A stretch of DNA of 64,000 nucleotides from Symbiodinium kawagutii (Eukaryota > Sar > Dinophyceae > Suessiales > Symbiodiniaceae), in the NCBI GenBank assembly GCA_009767595.1, contig VSDK01018427.1, forward strand, positions 316,909-380,908, given 5' to 3'. Made by a program: the position numbers and the translations under genes. The notes below the pieces were generated by a model. The model saw nothing but the letters and a program-made list of their open reading frames with translations, did no database searches and was not told the origin of the DNA. Positions 1 through 11,146 of the stretch are shown one piece after another (position 1 is the first letter of the stretch; the number at the start of each line of letters is the position of its first letter).

Positions 1-120
1 GTTAAGGGTTCCATTCTGGATCCTCACCAACTTGGTGTGATTGTTGTTCAAACCAGCTTAACCAGAGATGCCACTTGTAGTCGCTTGATCTCCCGCTTGG
101 ACATCTTGGTTTTGTTGAAG

Positions 121-226
121 CGGTGATCCAGCTGCAGTGCTTCCCGGCCGAGGAGATGCTACTGGACCTACAGAGCTTGGACTTGTCGGAGAATTGCCTC
201 AAGTCTGTCCAGTGCCTCGTCCGCAG
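121..226 (+). CDS. Exon of a leucine-rich-repeat protein
   Basis: One plus frame reads a leucine-rich repeat, with LQSLDLSENCLKSVQCL as the core LxxLxLxxNxL motif. The frame is open back to a stop at 78-80; the exon could start after the AG at 119-120 or the one at 136-137. It ends at CGCAG before GACCTAG, which implies a GA donor because the frame stops just downstream. Phase fits the exon at 1039: the split Arg codon is completed by its first G. LRR proteins are protein-binding scaffolds; the specific partner is unknown. Confidence 0.55.
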
Positions 227-1038
227 GACCTAGGTAGGCGCTGGTGTAGCCAGAGCGTCGGTGGGTTGTGCATGTGCATGTGAATCTTCATTTGCATTTA
301 TATATTCGATGTGCACTTGCCAAGCAAATGGCCCAACATGTCTCAAATTCTAGATGAGTCTTTTGACCATGCTTGATATACCTCTCAAGAAATCATCCAA
401 GGCTGGTTGATGATATGGATTCCATTTGTGGCGTTTATGGTGGGTCGGTAACGGTGCCCATGTGGTCCAAGTTTTTGCCGGACAAAATGGATTCATCTGA
501 CGTGAGCTGTGGTGAAAGTCTTGGGTGCTTAACCGCTTAATTGTGTAAGTTACACTCTCTGGCCAACTAACTTAGAAGTTGAGCTCCTCCATTTACAGTG
601 GTTTACCTTCAAAAGCATGATGATTTCCAGCTTCCAGGTTATTTTGCCTGAGGGTAATTCCGGGTTAAGCCTGGCCCCGACCTGTCCTTCTTGTGTTTCT
701 TCCCGTCCCTTGTGAAGTTGGGTCATGTCTTCACCAACCCTGAAGGGAAAGGCACCACTTCTTGCACACGTTTAGAGGTGACATCACCCTGTCAGATCTT
801 TTGCCCGAACAGAGTCACATCTTACGACCATGATCGTGACCATAACTGCAGGCAATCATGCCTTTACAACTTGGTCTTTGATCGTGTTCATTATTCTTAT
901 GCAACAATTCAATTAGATTCAACTAAACCGTTCCTGACTTATTCAAGGAAGAACTTCAAGAATGGTACTCACTGGCTTGATGGTACATGGGCAACTGGCT
1001 TATGGTGGCCTGATAATCGTGGCAGATGGCCACCACAG
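227..1038 (+). other. Inferred intron between two LRR exons
   Basis: AT-rich sequence with frequent stops in all frames. It begins GACC and ends CCACAG. A 33-nt open piece at about 472-505 bounded by AG and GTGAGC was seen, but the flanking LRR exons join in phase without it. Nothing else recognisable. Confidence 0.4.
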
Positions 1039-1167
1039 GCGAAGTTTGCGGCCCCTGGCGGCGTGCGCTCAGCTGCGGCATCTGAGTCTACAGGGAAACC
1101 CGGCCGCGGCCCAGAGCCACGTGGTGCGCAGCTTCTTCCCATCGCTGGCTCCTTGGCGGTCGCCATT
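1039..1167 (+). CDS. Exon of a leucine-rich-repeat protein, last repeat and cap
   Basis: A GC-rich island flanked by CCACAG and a canonical GTGAGT donor. The frame that continues the previous exon reads SLRPLAACAQLRHLSLQGNP followed by a Val-Val-Arg-Ser-Phe-Phe-Pro-Ser-Leu segment. This is the usual end of an SDS22/LRR-cap type repeat (LxxLxLxGNP....FPSL). The agreement of splice sites, phase and motif makes this one of the safest exons in the window. Confidence 0.65.
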
Positions 1168-2115
1168 GTGAGTTCGGGTTGGAGCTGCTGGTGTTAGTTG
1201 ACGGTTTTATCAATGGCCTGGTGCCAACTAATTATGGCCTGGTTTGAAATCTCTTAGTTGACAGCCTGCGGGTAACTGCTAGAAAATCGTTTCAGCTATG
1301 GCCTGAGATTTTCCTGCCGGATTGACACCCCCATGATTTTTCAGACTCTTGTGAGGGGTTGCCTTGCTGCGGTGCTGGCACTCGGGGGTTCAACGTTGTA
1401 ACTGCGGCCATGCCTATGGAGAATTAATGAAAAATAGCTTGTGTCATCATTTAATTAATCAATCCATCACCATGATCAATCATCAGCCACACTATGAATT
1501 CCATTGAATTAATTACCAGTTACCAACCCTTAATCATCATTAGCCATCAATTTATCAGTTATCACCAACTAGCCATCATCAAAGTCACATATCCATGTGG
1601 TCATGCATCCATAATGTGTCCATCATTCTACCGTCAATTCACCAAACATTAGCCATCAATTTACCCTAGTTAACAACCCACCATTAAGCATCAATTCACC
1701 ATGTCATTCACCATATAGTTCACCATATAGTTCACCAACATTAACCATCAATTCACCAACACTAGTTAAGCATCAATGCACCAACAATAAGCATCAATGC
1801 ACCATATAGTTGACACCAGTCATTTGATTACACCTATTGAATCCTATTGATAGTTAACCATCAATTAACCACATTGGTAGTTGTTGCACCATACAATCAA
1901 CACATCTTAACACTTGACCATCAATACACCATGTCATTCACCACATAGTTCACCAACATTCAGCATCAATGCTCCATATAGTTAACACTTAACCATCAAT
2001 TGACCCACATCACCCATGAATTCACCCTAGATTCACACTTAGCCCCATCAATCAACCATGAGTTCACCAACAATAACCATCAACTCACCAGTCATTTCTC
2101 CATCTCGGCCACGCC
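1168..2115 (+). other. Intron of CACCATCAAT-type low-complexity sequence
   Basis: Starts GTGAGT. From about 1440 to 2090 it is dominated by degenerate repeats of CACCATCAATTCACCAACA on one strand, with hardly any G. No coding frame is credible here. This strand-asymmetric CCATCA/TGATGG sequence is the typical intron filler of the whole window. Confidence 0.5.
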
Positions 2116-2332
2116 ACGACCGTTGCGCCCTAAGGAGACCTTGGACGCTCGACCTCTTCGGCCGAAACGGCGCAGCGTCGCTTGCGCGGCGCCCTGCGCG
2201 GTGCTGGACGCGGTGGTCACCACGGGGCCCACGACGAGCTACGCGGGGAAGACGCGGAGCTACGCCAGGCGCCGGCAGCAGCCCTTGGGGACCAACAGCT
2301 GGATCCCCATGAAGATCCATTCATCATTCACG
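2116..2332 (+). CDS. Candidate exon, probably after the LRR cap
   Basis: GC-rich island ending at a canonical GTGAGT (2333). Three plus frames are partly open. The frame with CAVLDAVVTTGPTTSYAGK is preferred because an LRR cap is normally followed by a VLDGxxVT-like segment. The exact 5' edge is uncertain, since several AG dinucleotides lie between 2090 and 2180. Confidence 0.4.
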
Positions 2333-2518
2333 GTGAGTCATGGTGGAGAATGATGATGCAGGCCATGATGCAGGGATAATTCATGAATGGCGTTTCGCGT
2401 TCGGCACCACTTTCATGGTGAATAATGATCAATGCTCCATGGGAGAGCTGTAAGTAAGCGGACATTGTGCTAGTAGGTGCCGCTATGGCCATACCCAACT
2501 GACTCAACTGGGGCGAAG

Positions 2519-2701
2519 ATGGCTGCTGGCGCCCAATTGAGTGTCGTAGCCCTAGCCCCTGGTCGAATAGCAGAGCTGTGACGGTTTATCAGTAGGCATC
2601 GCTGGTTACGATGCAACGTGTGGCAACCTCCACTCCAGCTTCTCAAAACCACGAGATTCATCAGACTGGCTTCAGTATGTGAATGGCTGTCGGATTCTTA
2701 G
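2519..2701 (+). CDS. Two adjacent open segments, possible 3' end of a gene
   Basis: Segment 2519-2577 begins ATG GCT GCT after GGCGAAG and reads MAAGAQLSVVALAPGRIAEL. Segment 2596-2701 reads HRWLRCNVWQPPLQLLK and continues to a TAG stop. They would join in phase if the 18 nt between them (GTGACG...CAGTAG) were removed, but that is far shorter than known dinoflagellate introns, so the join may be chance. Unrecognised product. Confidence 0.3.
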
Positions 2702-2761
2702 CACACCAGCCACAATGCAAGACACCCACCTCCGATGACTTCCCAACGCCGGTGATCTAAC

Positions 2762-2884
2762 ATGTCGGAGATTATCAGGGCGGTTCAAGCCCAGTTGTTG
2801 AATGTTGCTGATAGGTGTTGCACGGTTTCAGACAGTGTGCTGGCCGGTAAACCTAATGCCATGCAGCCGCACGAGGCCTACTAA
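2762..2884 (+). CDS. Small ORF of 40 codons, unrecognised
   Basis: ATG-initiated frame of 40 residues ending in TAA, with a balanced composition (starts MSEIIRAVQAQLLNVADRCC). It lies in a moderately GC-rich stretch upstream of the SMI1/KNR4 gene and could be an exon or a chance frame. No family recognised. Confidence 0.25.
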   Translation: MSEIIRAVQAQLLNVADRCCTVSDSVLAGKPNAMQPHEAY

Positions 2885-3264
2885 GAGCAGTACGCTGAGA
2901 ACGGCGAAAGCGGTGGAAGGCATCGGCATGGGGTTGGTTGTTGCTTGTCATTGTTGAGGCTGTTGGCAGTTTGCCCCAACCGTTTTTTTGGCATGGGACA
3001 TATCCACCATTCTTTCAGATTCACAGCGCTGGCAGAATTCCTCGCACGGTGAACTCAATGACTGAAGATGTTCAGCCCATTTGTGCTTTGATAGCCATCC
3101 TGTTGAGCCCCATTGGTCGGCTCTTGAGAAGCAACACCCTTCCCCCCCTGTTGAGCCCCAAACCTGCTGGGCTGCAGAAAAAGATGAAACAACTCCCAAG
3201 AATCTGCCGGGTTTCCACGCCGTTTCAACCGGGTGAGTTTGAACCCCTCAAAGCTCGGTCCCCG

Positions 3265-4131
3265 ATGTTCTCAGCGTGTTGTGCTCCCATGGCTGCGGAG
3301 TCGTCCATCGAAGTGGAGGTCGTGAAGCTCGGTGGCGAGACCGTTTGGAGCGACACGATCCCAGCGGAGCTGCCGTGCAACGAGCTGCGGCGCCGCGTGG
3401 CCTTGGCACTGAAGGTGCCCTGGCGCTACGTGCAGCTGGCAGGTGAGGGGCCCTTGGAAGGATCTGAGTCCTTGGCACAGAAGGGCCTGGTGGAGGGAAA
3501 GCATCAGATCCAGGTGGTTCTGAAGGACAAGTCCCATGAGATTCGGCGGATTCAGGAGGCCGTCATCAAAGCAGGTCTGGAGAAGAAAAAGGATGAGGTG
3601 ACCCTGACTGAGGGCCTCTCTGATGCTGAGGTGGAGGCTCTTGAGAAGAGGTATGGCTTCTGTTTCCCGCCTGATTACCTTGAGTTCTTGCAAGCTGGTG
3701 TTCTTGTAGGTGGTGGCTGGCATGACTGGCACGCTTTGGCCTCTGGTTCGATTCCGCCAGATAGCCGCGATGACAGCGTTGCGAACATCATCAAGTGGCA
3801 CTGCACTCCCGAAGACGAGGAGTACTACTACGAAAGGGACTGGGCTCCAGCAGAGGAAAAGAGCCTGGACAAAGCCATTGAGTGTGCAACCAAGACCTAT
3901 CCATTGATCCCCATGTACGTCCACAGGTGCATTGTCACCGTGCCACAGGACGAATGTGGCTTACCAGTGATCTCCATGCACCAATGTTCAGACAACATTC
4001 CCTATGGCAAGAACTTCTGGGATTGGGTGGCAAGGGAGTTCAAGCTGCCAGAAGGGACAATACCTCCAGAATGGGCCGAAGCATCAGTGCCATGGGACAA
4101 AGTACCCTTCTGGCAGCATTGGATGGACTGA
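3265..4131 (+). CDS. Single-exon gene: ubiquitin-like N-terminus plus SMI1/KNR4 (SUKH-like) domain
   Basis: An uninterrupted frame codes for 288 residues from ATG 3265 to TGA 4129-4131. The frame is open upstream to 2938, but that part has low-quality composition; Met 3289 is an alternative start. Residues about 13-80 look like a ubiquitin-like fold of the type dinoflagellates often place at N-termini (VEVVKLGGETV... then LRRRVALALKVPWRYVQLAG). After a short charged linker comes a SMI1/KNR4-type region: LSDAEVEALEKRYGFCFPPD, then YLEFLQAG, a Gly-Gly-Trp-His segment, and C-terminal NFWDWVAREFKLPEGTIPPE. In yeast this fold is a regulatory protein-interaction module of cell-wall signalling; in bacteria SUKH proteins are often immunity proteins. 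The role here is unknown. It has no introns although it sits among exons separated by kilobases, so it may be a retrocopy. No convincing spliced-leader relic was found upstream. Confidence 0.8.
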   Translation: MFSACCAPMAAESSIEVEVVKLGGETVWSDTIPAELPCNELRRRVALALKVPWRYVQLAGEGPLEGSESLAQKGLVEGKHQIQVVLKDKSHEIRRIQEAVIKAGLEKKKDEVTLTEGLSDAEVEALEKRYGFCFPPDYLEFLQAGVLVGGGWHDWHALASGSIPPDSRDDSVANIIKWHCTPEDEEYYYERDWAPAEEKSLDKAIECATKTYPLIPMYVHRCIVTVPQDECGLPVISMHQCSDNIPYGKNFWDWVAREFKLPEGTIPPEWAEASVPWDKVPFWQHWMD

Positions 4132-4726
4132 GGGGTGGCTTCACACGACATGGGCAGTGAGGGAGGCACCTTTTGACCATGGCTCTATCCCGCCCAAGGT
4201 GTGGATCTAAGAGCACTTGTAACGTGTCAAATGTTTCACTTCAAAGAGGTGCTGGGTTCGGTTTCTCTTGGAGCAACCTTCATGTGCCGAAACGGACCCT
4301 CACATCAGGCCTGCGGGCTCAGGAAAAAGAGATTGCCAGGATGATATGTGGTCATGTGGTCAACTGATTTTTCATGGTTGCTAGCAAGAGAAACAATTAC
4401 CTTAATTAACATTAATTATGGTTGATTGATGGTAAACGAAGGGCCGAAAAAGCGAGGATTCGCGAAAACTAATGAAACCTAGTTGACCAAGGTTACTTGA
4501 TGCTTGATCGCGGGCAACAATAGGAGATAACATTTGACAACGACCAGCAATCAGACATTATGGCTATGAGGCTATGAGGCAATACCAAGGAACATTTCAT
4601 TGCTGTAGTCAGCTTTATGGTTGACTACCTGCTATTGGTTGCTGCTAGTGGAGTTCTATCCCTGTTGTTATATCCTTGCTCTTGTTCTTGGCGGCTGAGA
4701 TCTCCACCTAACCTTCTGCTCACGAA
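4132..4726. other. Non-coding stretch downstream of the SMI1/KNR4 gene
   Basis: No credible coding frame. From about 4370 the sequence becomes AT-rich with TTAATTAAC and GGTTGATTGATGG words. No terminator or polyadenylation signal was recognised; dinoflagellates usually lack AATAAA. Confidence 0.4.
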
Positions 4727-4733
4727 CTCCCCC

Positions 4734-4765
<32 letters not shown>

Positions 4766-4800
4766 CAGGAACAACAACAACAACCACCAACCACCCCCCA
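4727..4800 (+). repeat. CCA/ACA trinucleotide tract
   Basis: Runs of CCACCA followed by ACAACA units, with one GGA interruption. It forms the pyrimidine-poor 3' part of the intron before the exon at 4847. Confidence 0.8.
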
Positions 4801-4846
4801 ACGAGCCCCCACCCAAGCCACCACCACAGCCACCACCTGGCCCCAG

Positions 4847-4978
4847 GCGACGCGGACACCACGCCGCACGCCATGCCGTCGCCCCCGCGGAAACGGTCCG
4901 AACGCCGTGGAGACGGCCGCGCCGTTCCCTTCGCGCCGCGCGCGCGACGGCCCTTCGAGGAACTGCGACAGTGACCTG
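4847..4978 (+). CDS. Candidate GC-rich exon, unrecognised
   Basis: Starts after CTGGCCCCAG. All three plus frames are open for most of it. The frame reading PRKRSERRGDGRAVPFAPRA then RRPFEELR looks most protein-like and would end at TTCGAG before a GA donor (4959). Another frame reaches a CTG|GTTGAT donor at 4978. Product unknown. Confidence 0.4.
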
Positions 4979-6507
4979 GTTGATGGTGGTGATGCGGGGG
5001 CAGTGGCAGTGACCGTATAGTAAATAATGATGGGGTAATTAATGGCTAATTAATCGTTAATCAATCGATTAATAGTGACTAGTGACAAACTAGTGATAGT
5101 TAACTTGTGGTTTAAATGGATAATTGATAATGCAAAAATTGACATGAAAGCAATTGGTGGTTAATAAATGGTTTGATGATGGTACATGGCAGTTGATGAT
5201 GGTAATGGCAGTGAATTCGTGACCTTTTTGATGTTGATGGTTAATCATTAGTGGTGGTTGATGGTGATTACCAATTACGCAATGGTTAGTTGGTCAATAT
5301 CTGCCATTAGTGGACTGAGTGGTTAAATGACATAAAGTTTCAATAGTGAGTACTCAGTAATGCTGGTTAAGAAATAGTGGTTAGTATTGGTGATCAGAGA
5401 TGGTTAAGTACTCACTTGTGGTTAGTGACTGGTGATGGTCAAATGATGGTTCAGATAGGTAAAGCAATTGATGGTTAACTAGTGATGTGCTGAATGTCGA
5501 TGGTCAAAGAGTGATCAATATCGTCACCAATACACAGTGATTACTACAATGGCTCACCGATGGTTCATAATGTTGATCTGAGTAGCTATTTACACTTTTT
5601 GGATTTCTATTGTACTTGTTGGATGCTCCGTATTTGTTCAAAACTGGTGTCCGAGAAGATGGTTAGCCATGGTTTCATGATGGTTGACAATCACCAATAG
5701 AAAGGGTCCACAATGATGGTTCATAGCAGTTGGTATGCATCCAGGAAACCACTACAAAGAGTAGATTGCCGGCACTTTCCAGGATTTTTTCCACCAAATC
5801 CTATGATATTACAACGATGGTAGTGGTGAAATGTGGCAAAGGGGCCACTGGAACAGGCATCAACCAACCCTTGGTCTAGTGGATTCAGGGGCTGCCGGGT
5901 CAGAGGTGTGGCGGCTGGATGGCAAGTGGCCATGGCAACTACCGCTGGATACAGCTGGCTATGCTTCAGTTTTTGATCGGTTGCGTCCCATGGTTGTATG
6001 GTCACGGGCCAGGTCATGCGCGAGCTTGGCTAGTCATGCGCAGCCCTTTTTTAGCATGCCAAAGGGTAGGGCTTTAAGCGTCATTGGGCACATTGTTTTT
6101 TTTGCACGATCTAATCAAACATTCCATTTAGAATCAAGACATGATTAATTGTTCCTTTGCATCAGCAAGTGCTGGGCGATCGACCATTTCTATCCACCAT
6201 CAAACTTTTATGACTCCACAAATGATTCCATCCCTTTGGTGGTATCTTCGTCATTTTGTGAGCCCCTAAATGGTTGGTTTGTTACAAATTAAAACATGCT
6301 TCCATCCATTGGATGACAACTGGGTTTACCTGCAGCTCTTGAGAAACTACCATATTCCGTCCAGCCACAAGCACCAGCCACTGGGGTTCCGTCCATTTCC
6401 CGCAATCTTTCCTGAAGCAAATCTCCACCAGCCACAAGCACCAGCCCAGCCATCACCCAAGGCCACACCTGGACGCCAGTCCTCGGCATCTCAGCCCACC
6501 ACGGCAG
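4979..6507 (+). other. Long intron-like tract with one weak coding candidate
   Basis: 4980-5700 is TGATGGTTAATGG low-complexity sequence. Around 5830-6050 the GC content rises and three plus frames all look protein-like, so none can be chosen; one contains WIQLAMLQFLIGCVPWLYGH, a possible membrane helix. 6170-6480 is again intron-like. Confidence 0.35.
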
Positions 6508-6615
6508 CCACCAACGGCCGCCTCCCTTGCTTCGCCAGCTCCGCCACGACCTGCCGTGCGGCAGCCGTGCCTCGGCCCTGATGAGTCGTCCATGGCTAGA
6601 TCGCTGGGCCAAAGC
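6508..6615 (+). CDS. Candidate exon, unrecognised
   Basis: GC-rich segment after GGCAG, ending at GCT|GTAGGG. The favoured frame reads PPPLLRQLRHDLPCGSRASA then a Met-Ser-Arg-Pro-Trp-Leu-Asp-Arg-Trp stretch. No domain recognised. Confidence 0.4.
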
Positions 6616-7603
6616 TGTAGGGAAGGCTATGGGTCTAACTATGGATAATAGGGGAAAATAACCAATAAATATCCCCTATATTAACCATAATGGTTAATAT
6701 AGGTATAACTAAGATATTATTTACCAATAATAGGGGACGATAGGGGATAATGATAGCTGCTAGTGTTGTCTCTATGGGGGTTAACCAAAACTATGACAAT
6801 AATAGGGGAAAATAACCACAAAACGATAGGGAAAGCGGGAAAACAGCCTGGTTAATGATGGGGGAACCAGGGGTACAGTGTTTTGACCCACAGCCAGGTA
6901 GCTAGGGGACTAATATGGACTTATCAGGGAAATCCATAGGGAGCCAGTGGGAATCACAAGTTATAGCCATAGGGAGCTATAGGTAACTTGTTAAACCGGT
7001 GATGGGCAACTAATCCATTGGGAAAACCGGTGATGGTCAATCCATGGGTGCCATTGGTAATCACAAGTTCTAGCTTGGGTAGTGCCAATCTGAGTTTGAA
7101 CGCTTGAAGGGTAAGTCTAGGTATGGAGCAAGCGCTCATCATCGTCATCATTCTCATTCCAATCCTTTCTCTTTTGCTAACCTTTCATGCTTTAGTTCCG
7201 TTCATCCTAGTCTTTTTCCATCCTCAACCCCGTTTTTCCAGATCTGTTTCATCCTATCATCCTCAACCTCGCTTTTCTAATCTCACGTTTCATCATTTTC
7301 ATCCTCAGGTGGTCAGTTTCATCCTTCATTCCTCGTCCTACTATCAGTTTTATCCACTTCAATTTGTCACTGGGTTGGAAAATCTACCGGAAACCCTTGT
7401 TTTAACCACCAGTGATCGGTGGTTTCCTCTAGATTTTCCACGATTTGCTCATCAACTAGTTCTATGGGACTAGATTTTCCCACTATTTCCAGGAGTTTTC
7501 CTACAATTTGCCTCCTATTTCTCACTCTTTTCCTAATTTTTCTTCATTTTTCATGAGAAAATCTCCTTCAAGCCATGACCGTGGCCGCGTGGGCCGCGCC
7601 CAG
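6616..7603 (+). other. Intron-like tract with GATAGGGGAA and TTTCATCCTC repeats
   Basis: 6640-6900 carries many degenerate AATAGGGGAAAATAACC units, and 7120-7480 is a pyrimidine-rich run of TTTCATCCTCAACC words, as expected near 3' splice sites. 6840-6893 is one copy of a dispersed element ending TTTTGACCCACAG. No gene seen. Confidence 0.4.
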
Positions 7604-7700
7604 GACGGCGCAAAGCCGCCAAGGCGCCGCCGCGCTCCCTGACACGACGAACAACGGGTCCGAGGCGGATCACCTGGCGCGCTGCCGGAACCTGATCGAG
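7604..7700 (+). CDS. Candidate exon with GC donor
   Basis: Acceptor GCGCCCAG|G and inferred donor ATCGAG|GCGGAT give the AG|G arrangement at both ends. The frame reads GAAALPDTTNNGSEADHLAR then CRNLIE, well balanced and unlike the flanking filler. No domain recognised. Confidence 0.5.
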
Positions 7701-8580
7701 GCGGATGGAGGGGGGTTCGGAGGGAGCAGGTTTTTTTTTTAGGTTGTTTACAGGGGTAACAAAGGTTACAACCAATAGTGCAATCATGGTTTTGATAGGG
7801 GTTGATAATGGTTAATGGTCTTAATTAGTGGGAAAAACCCATAGGGGTATTAGCTAACAATAAATATAACAAGGTTTAAACCAACAGGGGTAACAAGGGT
7901 TAACAATGATTAATTATAATTGGAAAACACATAGGGGGTGACAATTTGATAGGGGTAACAAGAATGGTTAATGAAAACGGGATAATCACTATAAACCAAT
8001 AGGGGTAACAAGAATGGTTAATGGTTTTAATTAATGGGAAAAACCATAAGTTTTTTTTTTCAAAGGTGTTTTATGATTAGTATGGGTTAATAATGGGTTA
8101 ACAATTTTACAGGGATAGCAAGAGTGAATACTGGTTAATGATAATGGGATAGTAGCCATTAGTAATGACTAATAATACGTATTGGTTATAGTCATTTTAT
8201 ATGGTGGTTAATATGGGTGTTTACCTGGGAACTATTTGGGGGTTGTAGAAGATATCAGCGGCCAGGCATGAGAGACCGAAGCGCAAAGGGAGGATAACCA
8301 ACAACACTTGGCAATAATTTGAAAACAGATGATTGGTGGTTATTGCCAAGTTTGATGGTTTGGGTTTAGCATTAACAATGCTTAATGGTTTGGTGGTTAA
8401 GCAAACTTGGCAAAGACTGGTTTGGGTTTAACATTAACTATGGTTGGTTTATTATTAATAGATGATTGATATTAGATGATTTGGGGGTACCCCTATTTTG
8501 AGAAACTACCACATGATTGGTTGAACCTCCCCATAGAGCCACGAACAAGAACAGCACCGCTGGTTTTTTGAGAAAATGAG
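7701..8580 (+). other. Intron-like tract of TAGGGGTAACAAGG and ATGGTTAATGG words
   Basis: Degenerate repeats of CAATAGGGGTAACAAG through 7740-8160. A 30-nt GC-rich patch at 8259-8288 (Arg-Pro-Gly-Met-Arg-Asp-Arg-Ser frame) could be a microexon but cannot be supported. 8475-8511 is a copy of the dispersed GGGGGTACCCC element. Confidence 0.35.
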
Positions 8581-8684
8581 ATGATGAACCGAACTGGTCA
8601 TTCATAGGCCTAGCCTTCTCCCGCGCGAACTGTGAATCATTGACGGTTGACATTTGGAACCACTGCGATGGAGCCGTTGGGATT
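8581..8684 (+). CDS. Candidate exon, unrecognised
   Basis: Bounded by AATGAG and ATT|GTGGTG. After two phase bases it holds 34 codons with no stop, reading NWSFIGL then AFSRANCESLTVDIWNHCDG. The upstream TGA in the same frame supports the 5' edge. Composition is globular-domain-like; no family recognised. Confidence 0.45.
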
Positions 8685-9605
8685 GTGGTGATTGTGTGGT
8701 GATTGTGGTGGTGGTGGGTGGTGGATTTTTGTTCCTTGCGGATCCTCACGGTTTGCTATTTCATCGCACTGGTACTTGTGATATTTGCTAACCATTCCCA
8801 GTTCATAGCCAAGGACCGAACAACACCATGTGTTGGCCATTGTCACACTTATTATTGAATGAGTTATTACCTATTATCAGTAGCTATTGGCATGGTTCGC
8901 TATTAAACATGGGACGATGGGCTGGATATTTCTCGGAATTCGGTCAACTGCTGGTGATGATTCCAAACAATTGTTTGCCATTTTTGGGAAACTACCATTC
9001 TAAACCATTGTTAGCCATGATTGGTAATGGATACTGTATTCACCTCTTGTTTGGTTACCTATCAACCAAATTATTGCTTGACTGAATTACCACAATCATT
9101 GGACACAATTTTGGAACCATGGCCAACAACATTTGTCACCACCTCAGAACTATTGTGAGGAACAATGTTGATAATACTTACCTAATGATATTATTCATGA
9201 CCAAGATTGTTGTTAGAAATTTAACTTCATGATCAACACTTGGTTGGAAACATTAGGTATCAGGTGAAGTATTGACTATGAAGTCAAACAGGTGTTTCCC
9301 AAACTACAGGTACACCCAGTTATCATCCAACATGAGCCAATCATAGTATTAAACCAGCCATAGCTTTGGGCTTCCCTGTTGTGAGAAACCACCAAAGGAT
9401 TGCTGGGGAAAGCACCAAATCATCCAATATCCACCATTTACTGTGATACTCCAGCCATTTAAGGTGAGAAACCACCAAGCCATTGCTCAGGAAACCATCA
9501 AATCATCCAATTTTCACCATATCATTGTAGCAATCGAACCTTTGAATGTGAGAAACCACCACCATTGGTTCCCTGTCGCCACATTTTTTCTTGGCAAAAC
9601 AAAAG

Positions 9606-9685
9606 ACGCTTCATATCCGTGGCCTCCAGGAGAAGAGGCGTTTGCTGCAGAGGATCACCTCCAAGCTTGGAGCAGCTCGAGCTGG
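9606..9685 (+). CDS. Candidate exon, probable helical segment
   Basis: Between ACAAAAG and CTGG|GTCAAG. The frame reads TLHIRGLQEKRRLLQRITSK then Leu-Gly-Ala-Ala-Arg-Ala, a heptad-like basic helix. The preceding 900 nt is intron-like and includes several TTTGAGAAACCACCA words. Confidence 0.45.
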
Positions 9686-10750
9686 GTCAAGATGTTGGGT
9701 GAAACCCTGGTGGTTAAACCTGGTGAAACCTTGGTGAATGTTGGGTTAAACCCTGGTTAATGGATAATTAGCCATGGTAAGCCATGGTCAATAAGATGCT
9801 TGACCACGTTAAATAAAATGTTTCAGGATGGTTAACTAGTTGGTTGACGGCTACTGCGGCTACTGATTGATGGTGAATGCGTTTATGTAGTTAATCTTGG
9901 ATTAGTTTAGCTGATAGTCAATGGTAAACACAACTGAGACTAAATAACCTGGCTAATCACCAGGAACTCGAATCCGTTGGTGAAGTAACTGCTCATGGAC
10001 TAGTTGTTTCATGCTTATACTGATTGTCGATGATTCATGGCGCTGCTCGTTGGGCTTTGTCCCATTGCTGACGGTCAATGCTTGATAACTGTGTCATATG
10101 GGTTAGTTGCCAATTATTTGTTACATTTTCCCGCTGACGATTGCCCTGGTAGTTTTGTTGGACAAAGCCGTTTAGCTATGATAAAAGTATGGACAATAGA
10201 AACCGCTATGGTACAAAATTGGTCATCATTGACCATGGAGTTGCTTCAAATTCAAGGGTCATTTTCCCCTATCATATGGCTGCCAGCAGCGGAACTTGCA
10301 GAACTTGCACAGCCAGAAGGGGCAGCAAACTGAAACAACAACATACCACTTGAATTCATTTCGTATGATTGATTGTGCCATTGCATGCACATTCTTTGTT
10401 CTTATTTCTTGTCATTTCATGTTTTGTTTCCATGAGTTGTTATCCCCAGGAATGGCTCATGATTTGGTTTGTTTCCAAGCTGGTGCTAGCCTTCATGGTC
10501 GAAACCAGTATAGGCAGGATTCATTAACAAACCATTTTTGATCAATTAAGCATTATTGATCATCATATATTATCATGCGGGCCATTAACCAATGTTGATT
10601 ACCATTGACTAATGTGACTAATGATTATCATCAACCACTAGTAATCGTGATTAATCTCCGTAAAACAACAATATTGACGTTTCTCAATATAGAGGTACTC
10701 ATGAACATACAACTGATCATTAGCAAGCAGCTATTGGGTTCGGCTGTTAG

Positions 10751-10867
10751 CACTGCACTACCAAGCTGCGCTGCTCCAAGGAAAGTGTGGCCAAAACTTC
10801 CTTCTCAACAGCCCCTTGGCCCCAAAGTAACGGCGGCGTGGTGGAAGCCGTGCCGACCCGGATGTTG
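10751..10867 (+). CDS. Candidate exon, unrecognised
   Basis: 117 nt between GCTGTTAG and TTG|GTAGCC, in phase 0 at both ends. It reads CTTKLRCSKESVAKTSFSTA then a Pro-Trp-Pro-Gln-Ser-Asn stretch and ends Val-Pro-Thr-Arg-Met-Leu. The TAG inside the acceptor blocks upstream extension. Neighbouring 9690-10740 has no convincing gene; one 98-codon ATG frame at 10037-10333 has unconvincing composition. Confidence 0.5.
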
Positions 10868-11146
10868 GTAGCCTTAAAACGTGCTCAACGGTGGCGAAAT
10901 GAGGTTTACCCTCTGGGAGGTTCATATGGCAATGGAAAATCCACCAGTTGTTGATGGTTCTGAAATTACCAGTTATCAGGTTTCTTTGTAATTAACATTG
11001 GTTTACCGGGGTTTCTTTGTACTTCAAGATATCGCGGATTTCCGTTTCAGGTTTGTTTACCGGAGTGCGACCATCATGATTGACAGCCTTTGAGCGACCT
11101 CCACTGCGCCCTTTTCAGGTTCCCTTGACTGAGCGTCACCTTCCAG

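Noticed and set aside
4617..5012. 131-codon plus frame with Asn and Pro runs
   Set aside because: Much of it is the CCA/ACA microsatellite. Only the GC-rich 3' part is kept as a candidate exon, in a different frame.
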